The position numbers were made by a program, and so were the translations under genes. From Lactobacillales bacterium (GTDB lineage Bacteria; Bacillota; Bacilli; Lactobacillales; Streptococcaceae): a DNA stretch of 49,211 nt. The notes beneath the pieces were generated by a model. It saw nothing but the letters and a program-made list of their open reading frames with translations. It was not told the DNA's origin and searched no databases. The stretch lies in contig JAISJW010000004.1 in NCBI GenBank assembly GCA_031261175.1, positions 1-49,211 of the forward strand. The letters run 5' to 3'. Below, in pieces: positions 8,711 to 17,709 of this stretch (the stretch's first letter is position 1; the number at the start of each line of letters is the position of its first letter).

Positions 8711-8766
8711 GGTGTGGTTGGTCTTAACGATTGAGCGAAGCGAAGAGTTTAGACCTATCCCATACG
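8711..8766 (+). other. Leader hairpin before trxA
   Basis: GGTCTTAAC (8720-8728) pairs with GTTTAGACC (8747-8755) with one mismatch, and flanking GGTGTGG/CCCATAC can extend the stem with wobble pairs. It lies in the roughly 95-base leader and has no T run, so it may influence message stability or translation. Confidence 0.45.
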
Positions 8767-8794
8767 TAACGAAGTGAAGGAGAAGTAATTGAAC

Positions 8795-9106
8795 ATGAAA
8801 GAATTAAATGCAGAAAATTTTGCAGCTACAACAACTGAAGGCTTAGTCTTAGTCGATTTCTGGGCACCTTGGTGTGGTCCTTGTATGGCGCAAGGCCCAA
8901 TCTTAGAAGACCTAGACGCTGGAACTGATGTTCCCGAATTATCAATTGCCAAAGTCAACGTTGACGACAACCAAGACCTAGCTCGCGAACACGGTGTGAT
9001 GTCGATTCCGACTTTGATCTGGTTCAAAGACGGTAAAGAAGTTGAGCGTTCGGTCGGCACGCAAACAAAACGCGCGCTAACTGACAAATACGCAGAACTA
9101 GCATAA
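8795..9106 (+). CDS. trxA: Thioredoxin
   Basis: Cytoplasmic dithiol-disulfide oxidoreductase, kept reduced by thioredoxin reductase. About 103 residues with the active site FWAPWCGPC and the cis-proline segment [21 protein letters not shown] at 8777-8782 is 12 bases from this ATG; a TTG at 8789 is also in frame at better spacing, but the ATG start matches the family N-terminus. Monocistronic, divergent from metK, with a leader hairpin and its own terminator. Confidence 0.95.
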   Translation: MKELNAENFAATTTEGLVLVDFWAPWCGPCMAQGPILEDLDAGTDVPELSIAKVNVDDNQDLAREHGVMSIPTLIWFKDGKEVERSVGTQTKRALTDKYAELA

Positions 9107-9113
9107 TTTACGT

Positions 9114-9143
9114 AAAGGACGAACTCGCTTCGTTCTTTTTGCT
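9114..9143 (+). terminator. Terminator after trxA
   Basis: AAGGACGAA (9115-9123) pairs with TTCGTTCTT (9129-9137), then T. Nearly the same stem-loop recurs at 41534 and 42284. Confidence 0.85.
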
Positions 9144-9247
9144 TGCTTCAAATCGCTTGTTCGCTTTTAATGCGATTTTTACGCAATCCAGCCCTTGAAA
9201 TGCATAAAAAAAGCCTTAAAAGTGATTAGGGAAAATAAAAACAACAA

Positions 9248-9284
9248 AAAAGGCCGACTACTAACAAAATAGTCGACCTTTGCT
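9248..9284 (-). terminator. Terminator after pepV
   Basis: AAGGTCGACTA and TAGTCGGCCTT form the stem on the minus strand, followed by TTTTTTG. T-rich flanks on both sides would allow action in both directions. Confidence 0.8.
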
Positions 9285-9285
9285 T

Positions 9286-10683
9286 TTATTTAGTTAAACG
9301 GTACAAGCTTTCTGCGTAGATTGCAGTGGCTTTGAGTAGTCCTTCGACCGAGCAGTGTTCGTTTGCTTGGTGCATCGTGTCTTCGTCGCCTGGGAAGGCC
9401 ATTCCGAATGCCACGCCGCGTTCCATGATTTTCGCGTACGTTCCGCCGCCGATGACTGTTTCGTAGCCTTTAAGGCCGGTGTGTTTTTCGTAAACGTCGA
9501 GCAATGTCGAAACCAACGGGTCATCAAGTCCCACGTAGTGGGGAACCGTGTCGGGTCCGGGTTTGACCGCTGTGACTAAACCTGCGAACAAGTCCGTCCA
9601 GATTGCGGCGATTGTGTCCGGGCCGGTTCCTTGCGGGTAGCGGATGTTGACAGTGACAGAAGCGGGCAAGTCACCGGTCGCATCATACGCGACAACGCCC
9701 GGATTCAGCGACAAGTCGCCCATTTTTTCGTCGTGATGATTAATTTTAACCAATTCACCGTCGTGCGCTTTATGTAGAGCAGCTAAAACTTCGATAAATT
9801 TAGCGCCTTCAGTACCTAGAGCATCTTTGTGACCGGCTAAATAAGTAGCCAAATAAGTCGCGCTATTTAGGCCTAATTCAGGGTGAGCACCGTGAGCAGA
9901 TTTTCCGATTAAAGTGACAACCGTATTTCCATCAACCGATTCAACTGAACCGGTAACTCCGTTAGCGCTAACAAAATCAGCGAAATCGCTAGCGTCAAAC
10001 GAACCTTCAATAACAGCTTCAGCGCTTTCGGGAACCATATTGACACGGATTCCTGATTTGAACGAAAGCAGACCGCTAGTGCCTTTAGCGAATTCTAAAA
10101 CGACGTTGACCATCCCTTTTTCACCGTTGATGATCGGGAATTCCGCATCCGGTGAGAAACCGAAATCAGGAGTCGGGTAGCGTTCGAAATATTTTGCAAC
10201 ATCGAAATCAGCCCAACCGCTTTCTTCGTCCGTTCCGATGATGAAGCGGATTTTTTTCGTGGGCTCAAATCCTAAGTCTTTCAGAATTTTCAAACCGTAA
10301 TAACAAGCGATAACGGGACCCTTGTCATCACTCGAACCGCGAGCGTATAATTTCCCGTCGCGAATTTCAGGTTCATACGGATTGCTATCCCAACCGCTTC
10401 CGGCAGGAACCACGTCCATGTGACCTAAAACACCTAAAGTTTCAGCACCTGAACCAAAGTCAAAATGTCCGACAACGTTGTCGACGTTTTCACTTGGGAA
10501 ACCATCGCGTTCAGCAATTTCGAGCATTTTCAAAAGTGCATCACGAGGACCGGGACCAAACGGTGCATCGGCAGTCGCTTTGTCATCCTCGCGTTCACTT
10601 GGAATTCTTAGTAAGGTAAATAGATCTGCAAGTAATTCGTCTTTGCGTTTTTCGACTTCACTTGCCCAATTGATTTCTGTCAT
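9286..10683 (-). CDS. pepV: Dipeptidase PepV (M20 family)
   Basis: Zinc dipeptidase that completes intracellular peptide breakdown, typical of lactic acid bacteria. The 465 residues show the metal-ligand motif GHMDVVPAGSGW, the SSDDKGP segment with the bridging aspartate, the catalytic glutamates in TDEESGW, and a C-terminal ligand region around GGGTYAKI and MHQANEH. ATG follows AAGGAG. A minus-strand TATAAT with extended -10 (10718-10713) supplies a promoter. Monocistronic. Confidence 0.95.
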   Translation of the reverse strand: MTEINWASEVEKRKDELLADLFTLLRIPSEREDDKATADAPFGPGPRDALLKMLEIAERDGFPSENVDNVVGHFDFGSGAETLGVLGHMDVVPAGSGWDSNPYEPEIRDGKLYARGSSDDKGPVIACYYGLKILKDLGFEPTKKIRFIIGTDEESGWADFDVAKYFERYPTPDFGFSPDAEFPIINGEKGMVNVVLEFAKGTSGLLSFKSGIRVNMVPESAEAVIEGSFDASDFADFVSANGVTGSVESVDGNTVVTLIGKSAHGAHPELGLNSATYLATYLAGHKDALGTEGAKFIEVLAALHKAHDGELVKINHHDEKMGDLSLNPGVVAYDATGDLPASVTVNIRYPQGTGPDTIAAIWTDLFAGLVTAVKPGPDTVPHYVGLDDPLVSTLLDVYEKHTGLKGYETVIGGGTYAKIMERGVAFGMAFPGDEDTMHQANEHCSVEGLLKATAIYAESLYRLTK

Positions 10684-10760
10684 TTTTCGCTCCTTAAAAA
10701 TATAATATAAAAATTATACCACAAAACGGCGCGTAATATTAACAAGAAGCCTTAAAAACA

Positions 10761-10789
10761 TTGAAGAAATGCCTATTCTTTGATATAAT
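10761..10789 (+). promoter_or_regulatory. Promoter of leuS
   Basis: TTGAAG (10761-10766), 17 bases, TATAAT (10784-10789) preceded by TGA (extended -10). The leader is too short for a T-box. Confidence 0.75.
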
Positions 10790-10827
10790 AACGAGATAAA
10801 ACACAAAAAAATTCAAGAGGTTTTCCA

Positions 10828-13257
10828 ATGGCTTATAATCATCACGAAATCGAGAAGAAGTGGCAGAAATACTGGCACGCACACAACGTTTTTAACACGC
10901 AAGACCGCGAGGGGCACAAAAAGTTCTATGCGCTAGATATGTTTCCTTATCCGTCGGGAGTGGGGCTTCACGTGGGGCATCCGGAAGGTTACACGGCGAC
11001 CGACATTTTATCGCGTCTGAAACGGGCGCAGGACTACGACGTTCTTCATCCGATGGGGTGGGATGCGTTCGGTTTGCCGGCTGAGCAGTACGCGATGGAC
11101 ACGGGGAATGACCCGGCTGAGTTCACGCTGAAGAACATCCAGACTTTCAAAGGCCAAATCAACGCGCTTGGTTTGAGCTACGATTGGAATCGCGAGGTCA
11201 ACACGATTTCGCCTGAATATTACAAGTGGACGCAGTGGATTTTCACGAAATTATACGAGAAGGGCCTAGCCTACGAGGATGAGGTCGCAGTTAACTGGGT
11301 GCCTGAGCTGGGCACGGTTATCGCCAACGAAGAAGTGATCGATGGCAAGTCAGAGCGCGGCGGCTACGACGTTGTCCGCAAGCCGATGCGCCAGTGGGTG
11401 CTGAAAATCACCGCTTACGCTGAGCGCCTGCTCGAAGACTTGGAAGATTTGGATTGGCCTGAGTCGATCAAAGCGATGCAAAGAAACTGGATCGGCAAGT
11501 CAACCGGCGCTAAAGTCGGCTTCAACATCGCCGGCACAGATTCTAGCTTCACCGTGTTTACGACTCGCCCAGATACATTGTTCGGCGCGACTTACTGCGT
11601 GCTAGCACCAGAGCACAAATTAGTTGATGCGATCGTAACTGACGAACAACGTGCCGAGGTCGAAGCTTACCAAAGAACAGCGAGCTTAAAATCAGATTTA
11701 GATAGAACTGATTTAGCCAAAGATAAAACCGGTGTCTTTACCGGTGCTTACGCCATCAATCCGGTCAACGGAAAAGAAATCCCAATCTGGGTTGCTGACT
11801 ACGTTTTGATCAGCTACGGAACGGGTGCGATTATGGCGGTTCCAGCCCACGATACTCGTGACTGGGAATTCGCTAAACAATTCGATTTAGAAATCATCCC
11901 CGTTTTAGAAGGTGGGAACGTTGAAGAGGCTGCCTACACAGAAGATGGCATCCACATCAACTCTGACTTCCTAAATGGAATGGATAAGGATGACGCAATT
12001 GCCCAAGTTATTGAATGGCTTGAAGAGCGCGGTATCGGTAAAAAAGAAATCAACTACCGCCTGCGCGACTGGTTGTTCTCGCGTCAACGTTATTGGGGTG
12101 AGCCGATTCCGATTATTCATTGGGAAGACGGCACGATGACGACAGTTCCGGAATCTGAACTGCCGCTTGTGCTACCTAAAATGACCGACATCAAACCGAG
12201 CGGAACGGGCGAGTCGCCACTTGCCAACAATGAAGAGTGGTTGAACGTGGTCGATCCTGTGACTGGCCTGAAAGGTCGCCGCGAAACGAACACAATGCCG
12301 CAATGGGCGGGTTCGAGCTGGTACTACCTGCGATACATCGATCCGCACAACAAGCAAATGCTTGCAGATCCGGCGAAACTTGAAAAATGGCTGCCTGTCG
12401 ATATTTATATCGGTGGAGCAGAGCACGCGGTGCTTCACCTGTTATACGCGCGCTTCTGGCACAAATTCTTGTACGATATCGGCGTGGTTCCGACGAAAGA
12501 GCCGTTCCAAAAACTGTTCAACCAAGGGATGATCCTCGGCGAAGGCAATGAGAAAATGTCGAAATCGAAAGGTAACGTTGTCAATCCGGACGACGTGATT
12601 GCAGAGTTCGGTGCCGACACGCTTCGCTTATACGAAATGTTTATGGGCCCGCTTGAGGCTTCAATCGCTTGGAGCGAGGACGGACTTGAAGGTTCGCGCC
12701 GCTTCCTTGACCGCGTTTGGCGTCTGATTCTCGACGACGAAGATAAACTTCACGATCGGATTACGACAATCAACGATGAGAGCCTGACGAAGGTTTATCA
12801 CGAAACGGTCAAAAAGGTCACTGACGACCTTGAAAATCTGCGCTTCAACACTGCGATTTCGCAGTTGATGGTCTTCGTCAACGCTGCCTACAAGGCGCCG
12901 ACGCTGAACTACGACTACATCAAAGGCTTCGTGCAGCTCCTTGCGCCGATTGCGCCGCACATCGCCGAAGAGCTTTGGGGCAAGTTAGTTCCGACCTTCG
13001 AAGATACAAAAGGTATTAGCTTAGTTGCTTGGCCGGAATATGACGAGGCGGCTCTCGTCGAAGATTCGATCGAAATCGTCTTCAACGTCAACGGTAAACC
13101 GCGTGCGAAAGCCGTTGTTGCAATCGACGTTGAGAAGGATGAACTTGAGAAACTTGCCTTAGAAAACGAACGGGTTTTAGAGTTTATCGATGGTAAGGAA
13201 ATTGTAAAAGTAATTGTTGTTCCTAAAAAATTAGTGAACATCGTCGTGAAAGGATAA
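10828..13257 (+). CDS. leuS: Leucyl-tRNA synthetase
   Basis: Class I synthetase charging tRNA-Leu. The 809 residues are normal. N-terminal [16 protein letters not shown] carries the HIGH-type motif (LHVGHPEGY), a CP1 editing domain follows with [24 protein letters not shown] lies before the catalytic loop, and [11 protein letters not shown] near residue 575 is the KMSKS loop. AAGAGG precedes the ATG. Unlike many Firmicutes synthetase genes it has no T-box, so it is not controlled by uncharged tRNA at this promoter. rfbD-like, zwf and rlmA follow with gaps of 7-17 bases and probably share the transcript. Confidence 0.98.
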   Translation: MAYNHHEIEKKWQKYWHAHNVFNTQDREGHKKFYALDMFPYPSGVGLHVGHPEGYTATDILSRLKRAQDYDVLHPMGWDAFGLPAEQYAMDTGNDPAEFTLKNIQTFKGQINALGLSYDWNREVNTISPEYYKWTQWIFTKLYEKGLAYEDEVAVNWVPELGTVIANEEVIDGKSERGGYDVVRKPMRQWVLKITAYAERLLEDLEDLDWPESIKAMQRNWIGKSTGAKVGFNIAGTDSSFTVFTTRPDTLFGATYCVLAPEHKLVDAIVTDEQRAEVEAYQRTASLKSDLDRTDLAKDKTGVFTGAYAINPVNGKEIPIWVADYVLISYGTGAIMAVPAHDTRDWEFAKQFDLEIIPVLEGGNVEEAAYTEDGIHINSDFLNGMDKDDAIAQVIEWLEERGIGKKEINYRLRDWLFSRQRYWGEPIPIIHWEDGTMTTVPESELPLVLPKMTDIKPSGTGESPLANNEEWLNVVDPVTGLKGRRETNTMPQWAGSSWYYLRYIDPHNKQMLADPAKLEKWLPVDIYIGGAEHAVLHLLYARFWHKFLYDIGVVPTKEPFQKLFNQGMILGEGNEKMSKSKGNVVNPDDVIAEFGADTLRLYEMFMGPLEASIAWSEDGLEGSRRFLDRVWRLILDDEDKLHDRITTINDESLTKVYHETVKKVTDDLENLRFNTAISQLMVFVNAAYKAPTLNYDYIKGFVQLLAPIAPHIAEELWGKLVPTFEDTKGISLVAWPEYDEAALVEDSIEIVFNVNGKPRAKAVVAIDVEKDELEKLALENERVLEFIDGKEIVKVIVVPKKLVNIVVKG

Positions 13258-13264
13258 AATAAAA

Positions 13265-14122
13265 ATGATTTTAGTAACTGGAGCCAACGGGCAATTAGGT
13301 CGCGAATTGGTTGAAAAACTTGAAAAAACAGGGATGAAATATATCGCAACAGACTACGATACATTAGACATTACCGATGAAGATGCCGTTTTCAACTTCT
13401 TTGAAAACCACAAACCGATTTTGACTTTCCACTGCGCAGCTTACACTGCCGTTGATAAAGCCGAAGATGAAGGCAAAGAAGACGACTATTTAGTAAACGT
13501 TGTGGGCACAAAAAATATCGCCCGCGCCGTGCAAAAAAACTACGGAACTTTAGTGTTCATCTCGACTGACTACGTCTTCGATGGCGAACTTCCTGAAGGC
13601 GAAGAATACACACCGACTGCTCTAACTAATCCGTTGAGCGAATACGGTCGCACAAAAGCCGAAGCTGAAAAAATGGTCGAAACGACTGTTTCTAACTACT
13701 ACATCATCCGCACTTCTTGGGTGTTCGGTCAATACGGTAAAAACTTCGTTAAAACGATGTTGAACCTGGCTTCGACGCGCGACGAGTTAACAGTCGTAGC
13801 CGATGAAATCGGACGTCCAACTTGGACGGATACACTTGCCGACTTTATGATTCACTTGATCCGCGTTCGCGCTCCGCACGGCGTTTATCACTTGTCGAAT
13901 GAAGGAATTGCTTCGTGGTATGACTTCGCGGCGTATATTCTTGAAGATAAGGATGTTACGGTAAGCCCGGTGACGGCTGAAGAATTCTACGGCGATCGTC
14001 CACACGCAGTGCGTCCTAAGCGTTCAGTGATGGATCTTACCAAAGCGAAAGAAACTGGATTCAAAATTCCGAACTGGAAACGCGCGACAACAGAAATGAT
14101 CAAACAAATCGAAATCGACTAA
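13265..14122 (+). CDS. rfbD: dTDP-4-dehydrorhamnose reductase-like SDR protein
   Basis: Extended short-chain dehydrogenase; the family makes dTDP-L-rhamnose from the 4-keto sugar with NADPH for cell-wall polysaccharides. The 285 residues show ILVTGANGQLG (cofactor loop), FISTDYVFDG and YGRTKAEAE (the YxxxK catalytic pair), and RPKRSVMDLTK near the end as in RmlD. rmlA, rmlB and rmlC are not adjacent, so the gene is separated from its usual pathway set and could have a related nucleotide-sugar substrate. It starts seven bases after leuS. Confidence 0.88.
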   Translation: MILVTGANGQLGRELVEKLEKTGMKYIATDYDTLDITDEDAVFNFFENHKPILTFHCAAYTAVDKAEDEGKEDDYLVNVVGTKNIARAVQKNYGTLVFISTDYVFDGELPEGEEYTPTALTNPLSEYGRTKAEAEKMVETTVSNYYIIRTSWVFGQYGKNFVKTMLNLASTRDELTVVADEIGRPTWTDTLADFMIHLIRVRAPHGVYHLSNEGIASWYDFAAYILEDKDVTVSPVTAEEFYGDRPHAVRPKRSVMDLTKAKETGFKIPNWKRATTEMIKQIEID

Positions 14123-14139
14123 TTTGGAGACAAGCTTTT

Positions 14140-15660
14140 ATGAACGAAGTTAAAGCAACCTTTGTGATTTTTGGGGCAAGTGGCGACCTTGCGAAACGCA
14201 AGCTCTATCCTGCGCTGTTTAGACTGTATAAAAAAGGCGTTCTCGGCGAGCATTTCGCGGTCATCGGGACTGCGCGCCGTCCGTGGAGCGATGAGTACTA
14301 TCAAGAAATTGCCCGCGAGTCGGTTAAGGATTTGACTTCGGATTTTGAAGTTGTGAAGGCTTTTGCGAAGCATTTCTTTTATCAAAGTCACGACGTTCAG
14401 GACACTGAGCACTATGTGGCGCTGAAGAAGTTGGCGGATGCGAAGGATTCCGAGTTTGGCTGCGAGGGAAATCAGATGTTCTATCTGTCGATGTCGCCGC
14501 AATTTTTCGGGGTTATCGTTGGCAATTTGAAATCGCAAAACGTTGTGAATCCAGCGGGGTGGAGTCGCGTTATCGTTGAGAAACCTTTCGGTTACGACTA
14601 CGCGACGGCGCTTGAACTCAATGAAAATATCACGAGCGTTTTCGAGGAAAATGAGATTTATCGCATCGATCATTATCTTGGAAAAGAGATGATTCAAAAC
14701 ATCAACGCTGTTCGATTTGCGAACGGGATTTTCGAAGCGTTGTGGAATTCGCGTCATATCGATAATATTCAAATTACTTTCGCTGAAAGTTTAGGTGTCG
14801 AGGAACGTGGCGGTTACTATGAAACGAGTGGGGCGCTGAAAGATATGGTGCAAAACCACTTGCTGCAAGTCGTTGCTCTCTTGACGATGGATCCGCCGGC
14901 TACGTTGGCAGACGAGGATATTCGCAACGAAAAAATCAAAGCGCTTGAAGCTTTGAAGATTTATACTCCTTCGGAAGTGGCAACGAATATTGTTCGTGGT
15001 CAGTACGGCGAGGGCGGAATCGACGGTCGTCGCTACAATTCGTATCGCGCCGAAGATAATGTCAATCCGCATTCTGACGTCGAAACCTTTGTGGCGGGGC
15101 GTTTATCAGTCGAGACTGCGCGTTTCGATGGGGTGCCGATTTATTTCCGCACCGGTAAATCGATGACGGAAAAAGGAACGCGAATCAACGTCGTTTTCAA
15201 AAATTCTGAGCTCGGTTTGTATGATAGTTGTGTGGTTGGTAAATATACTGCGCCGTTGCAACCAAATGTTTTGACAATTTACATTCAACCGACCGAAGGT
15301 GTTTCGATTACCATTAATGGTAAAAATCTCGAAGATAATTTAGCGACTGATATTTTCCCGCTAGGTTACCGTCGTCCCGAAATTGAAATAGAGCAAGCAC
15401 CGGAAGCTTATGAAAAACTAATTCAAGATGCTTTATACGGCGATTCGTCTAACTTCTCTCACTGGAAAGAAGTGGCGGCATCTTGGAAAGTCGTTGATGC
15501 GATCAAGTCGGCGTGGACTGACCAAAGCGTTGACTTCCCTAACTATCAAGCTGGAACGATGGGGCCTAAAGCTGCCTTTGATTTGCTTGAACAGGACGGA
15601 AATGAATGGGTTTGGAAGCCGGATGTTTGGTATCGCGAACGCAATTTAATTAAGAAATAA
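14140..15660 (+). CDS. zwf: Glucose-6-phosphate 1-dehydrogenase
   Basis: First enzyme of the oxidative pentose phosphate path, producing NADPH and 6-phosphogluconolactone. The 506 residues start with FVIFGASGDLAKRKLYPALF (nucleotide-binding loop) and contain RIDHYLGKEMIQN with the catalytic histidine and substrate-binding residues. TTGGAG precedes the ATG. It lies inside the leuS transcription unit, between a sugar reductase and an rRNA methyltransferase, with no separate promoter that I can see. Confidence 0.98.
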   Translation: MNEVKATFVIFGASGDLAKRKLYPALFRLYKKGVLGEHFAVIGTARRPWSDEYYQEIARESVKDLTSDFEVVKAFAKHFFYQSHDVQDTEHYVALKKLADAKDSEFGCEGNQMFYLSMSPQFFGVIVGNLKSQNVVNPAGWSRVIVEKPFGYDYATALELNENITSVFEENEIYRIDHYLGKEMIQNINAVRFANGIFEALWNSRHIDNIQITFAESLGVEERGGYYETSGALKDMVQNHLLQVVALLTMDPPATLADEDIRNEKIKALEALKIYTPSEVATNIVRGQYGEGGIDGRRYNSYRAEDNVNPHSDVETFVAGRLSVETARFDGVPIYFRTGKSMTEKGTRINVVFKNSELGLYDSCVVGKYTAPLQPNVLTIYIQPTEGVSITINGKNLEDNLATDIFPLGYRRPEIEIEQAPEAYEKLIQDALYGDSSNFSHWKEVAASWKVVDAIKSAWTDQSVDFPNYQAGTMGPKAAFDLLEQDGNEWVWKPDVWYRERNLIKK

Positions 15661-15672
15661 AACAGGTAAATA

Positions 15673-16482
15673 ATGTTAAAAAAAATAGATCGAGCGGACA
15701 ATTTTCTTGCGTTACATAGCGTGTTTAATTGCCCGCTTTGTCATAAAAATCTTAATGCTGTCGGGCGCTCGCTCGCATGCGAAAACCGGCACCGCTTTGA
15801 TTTGAGTAAAAAAGGTACGCTGTATTTTTTGAAAAAAGAAATCAAAAGCGAGTATGACCACGAGATGTTCGAAGCGCGCCGCGAGCTGATTTTGGCTGGG
15901 TTGTATGAACCTTTGCTGAATGAATTGCGTTCGCATTGTAAAGATAAATTCGTTTTAGATGTTGGCTGTGGCGAGGGCACGATGTTATCCCTTGTCGGGC
16001 TGGGTGTCGGATTTGACATCTCAAAAGATGGCGTGATGATGGCGAGCGACTATGTTTCTGACGGTTTAGAATTCGTCGTCGCCGATTTGACCAATTTACC
16101 GTTTCGCGATAACTCGGTCGATGTTATTTTAAACATCTTTTCGCCAAGTCACTATGACGAATTTGCGCGAGTGTTGAAACCAGGCGGTAAGCTAATTAAG
16201 GTTATCCCAAACAGTGATTATCTGCTTGAGTTGCGCCTAGCTCTCTATGGTGAAGCCAACTATTCGAACGAAGATGTTAAAATTCGTTTAGCCGAAAAGG
16301 TAAATATTCTTGAAGAAAAAGCGGTGCGATACGTATTTGACCTTCCAGTCGCGCTTCGGGCTAAGCTCGTCAAGATGACGCCACTAGAATGGGGAGCTGA
16401 CGAAGCTGCTAAGCTGAAATTGGCTGGAAATCCGCTCGAAAAAATTACGGTTGACGTCACGATGTTTGTTTGTGAATTGTAA
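15673..16482 (+). CDS. rlmA: 23S rRNA (guanine-N1)-methyltransferase RlmA
   Basis: Methylates G745 or G748 of 23S rRNA in the macrolide exit tunnel region. The 269 residues begin with a zinc ribbon, FNCPLCHKN followed by LACENRHRFD, then DVGCGEGTMLSL as the SAM-binding loop. Gram-positive members (RlmAII/TlrB type) act on G748. The ribosome site (ACAGGT) is weak, consistent with position late in an operon. A long hairpin begins at the stop codon. Confidence 0.9.
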   Translation: MLKKIDRADNFLALHSVFNCPLCHKNLNAVGRSLACENRHRFDLSKKGTLYFLKKEIKSEYDHEMFEARRELILAGLYEPLLNELRSHCKDKFVLDVGCGEGTMLSLVGLGVGFDISKDGVMMASDYVSDGLEFVVADLTNLPFRDNSVDVILNIFSPSHYDEFARVLKPGGKLIKVIPNSDYLLELRLALYGEANYSNEDVKIRLAEKVNILEEKAVRYVFDLPVALRAKLVKMTPLEWGADEAAKLKLAGNPLEKITVDVTMFVCEL

Positions 16483-16545
16483 ATGTAGCCCGAGTGACGA
16501 AAAAAACGCCAAAAACGCTCTTTTTTCGTCACAAAGACTACATTT
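16481..16545. repeat. Long hairpin element, family 1 copy A
   Basis: Arms AAATGTAG/CTACATTT (16481-16488, 16538-16545) and GTGACGAAAAAA/TTTTTTCGTCAC (16494-16505, 16521-16532), with a 5x5 internal mismatch. It begins in the rlmA stop codon and may serve as its terminator. The same arms, without mismatches, form the element at 23157. Confidence 0.85.
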
Positions 16546-16566
16546 GAATTATAATAAGGAATTTAA

Positions 16567-17709
16567 ATGGAATTAACGCAAGATTTTAAAAGTGCTTTGT
16601 GGGTGCTTGAAAAGTTAGAAAATAATGGCTTCGAGGCTTATTTTGTGGGCGGAAGCGTGCGCGATTTACTTTTGGGTAAGCCGTCGAACGATATCGACAT
16701 CACAACAAGTGCGACACCACTTGAGGTCAAAGATATTTTCAAAAAGACGATAGATATCGGAATCGAGCACGGAACGGTGCTCGTTTTAGGGCGCGAAGAA
16801 AACTATGAAGTGACGACGTTTAGAACGGATGGAACTTACAGTGATCACAGACGGCCTGAAAAAGTCGAGTTCGTTAGAAGTTTGAAAGAAGACTTAAGAC
16901 GGCGCGACTTTACGATTAATGCGTTTGCGCTGAGTGCTAACGGCGAAATTGTCGATATGTTTGACGGTTTGAGTGACCTTAAAAATAAAATTCTGCGTAC
17001 GGTCGAAAATCCGTTTGAGCGCTTTGATGAAGATGCGCTAAGGATTATGCGTTTGTCGCGCTTTGTCAGCCAACTTGGATTTGAGGTGGAGCCGAAAACT
17101 TTTGAGGCGGCGCGCGAGTTGTCAGGGCATCTTGAGCATATTTCGATTGAGCGAAAACTCGTTGAAATCGAAAAATTATTCTTAGGTGATTATAAAGCGC
17201 AGGGAATCGATGTTTTAATTGAAACGCGTAGCGATGAATATTGTCCTGGATTTAAAGAATTAAAATTAAAAGAATTTTCTGAAATTGAAGAGAAAAATAT
17301 CGTCCTAGCTTGGTCTAAATTGCTTTGGATTTCGGATGTAGAAGATGCTAAGGCTATTTTGAAACCTTGGAAGGCGTCGAACCAGATGATTAAGGATGTT
17401 CAAAGCGTTTTGAAGTGGTTTGAGATTGCAGACGAGCGCGCGCTGAACGATTATGAGCTTTATAAGTTCGGCTTAAAATATGTCGAATTAATCGATGAAA
17501 ATTACTTAGAAAAATATGAAAATTTAATCATAAAATCACGTGATGATATCAATATCGATGGAAAAATTTTAATGGAAGAATTAAAACGCAAACCAGGCGT
17601 TTGGCTTAAAATTGCTCTTAATTTAATCGAAAAAAATATTGTCGAAAAAAAATTAGCCAACAAAAAAGAGGAAATTATTGAATGGATAAGTTCGCAATCG
17701 TTGATCTAG
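16567..17709 (+). CDS. cca: CCA tRNA nucleotidyltransferase
   Basis: Adds or repairs the 3' CCA end of tRNAs. The 380 residues open with a class II nucleotidyltransferase head: YFVGGSVRDLLLGKPSNDID (GG and DxD motifs), TFRTDGTYSDHRRP and RRRDFTINA. The helical body and tail follow. Ribosome site AAGGA before the ATG. The 3' end overlaps the next gene by 28 bases, so the two are co-translated. The hairpin at 16481 separates it from rlmA; AATTATAATAAGG just upstream may hold its promoter. Confidence 0.96.
   Translation: MELTQDFKSALWVLEKLENNGFEAYFVGGSVRDLLLGKPSNDIDITTSATPLEVKDIFKKTIDIGIEHGTVLVLGREENYEVTTFRTDGTYSDHRRPEKVEFVRSLKEDLRRRDFTINAFALSANGEIVDMFDGLSDLKNKILRTVENPFERFDEDALRIMRLSRFVSQLGFEVEPKTFEAARELSGHLEHISIERKLVEIEKLFLGDYKAQGIDVLIETRSDEYCPGFKELKLKEFSEIEEKNIVLAWSKLLWISDVEDAKAILKPWKASNQMIKDVQSVLKWFEIADERALNDYELYKFGLKYVELIDENYLEKYENLIIKSRDDINIDGKILMEELKRKPGVWLKIALNLIEKNIVEKKLANKKEEIIEWISSQSLI

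Noticed and set aside
10790-10828. T-box control of leuS
   Set aside because: The leader is under 40 bases and contains no T-box elements.
14119-14772. Long minus-strand ORF (217 codons) inside zwf
   Set aside because: It is the antisense shadow of a well-supported gene, with no ribosome site and no recognisable protein.
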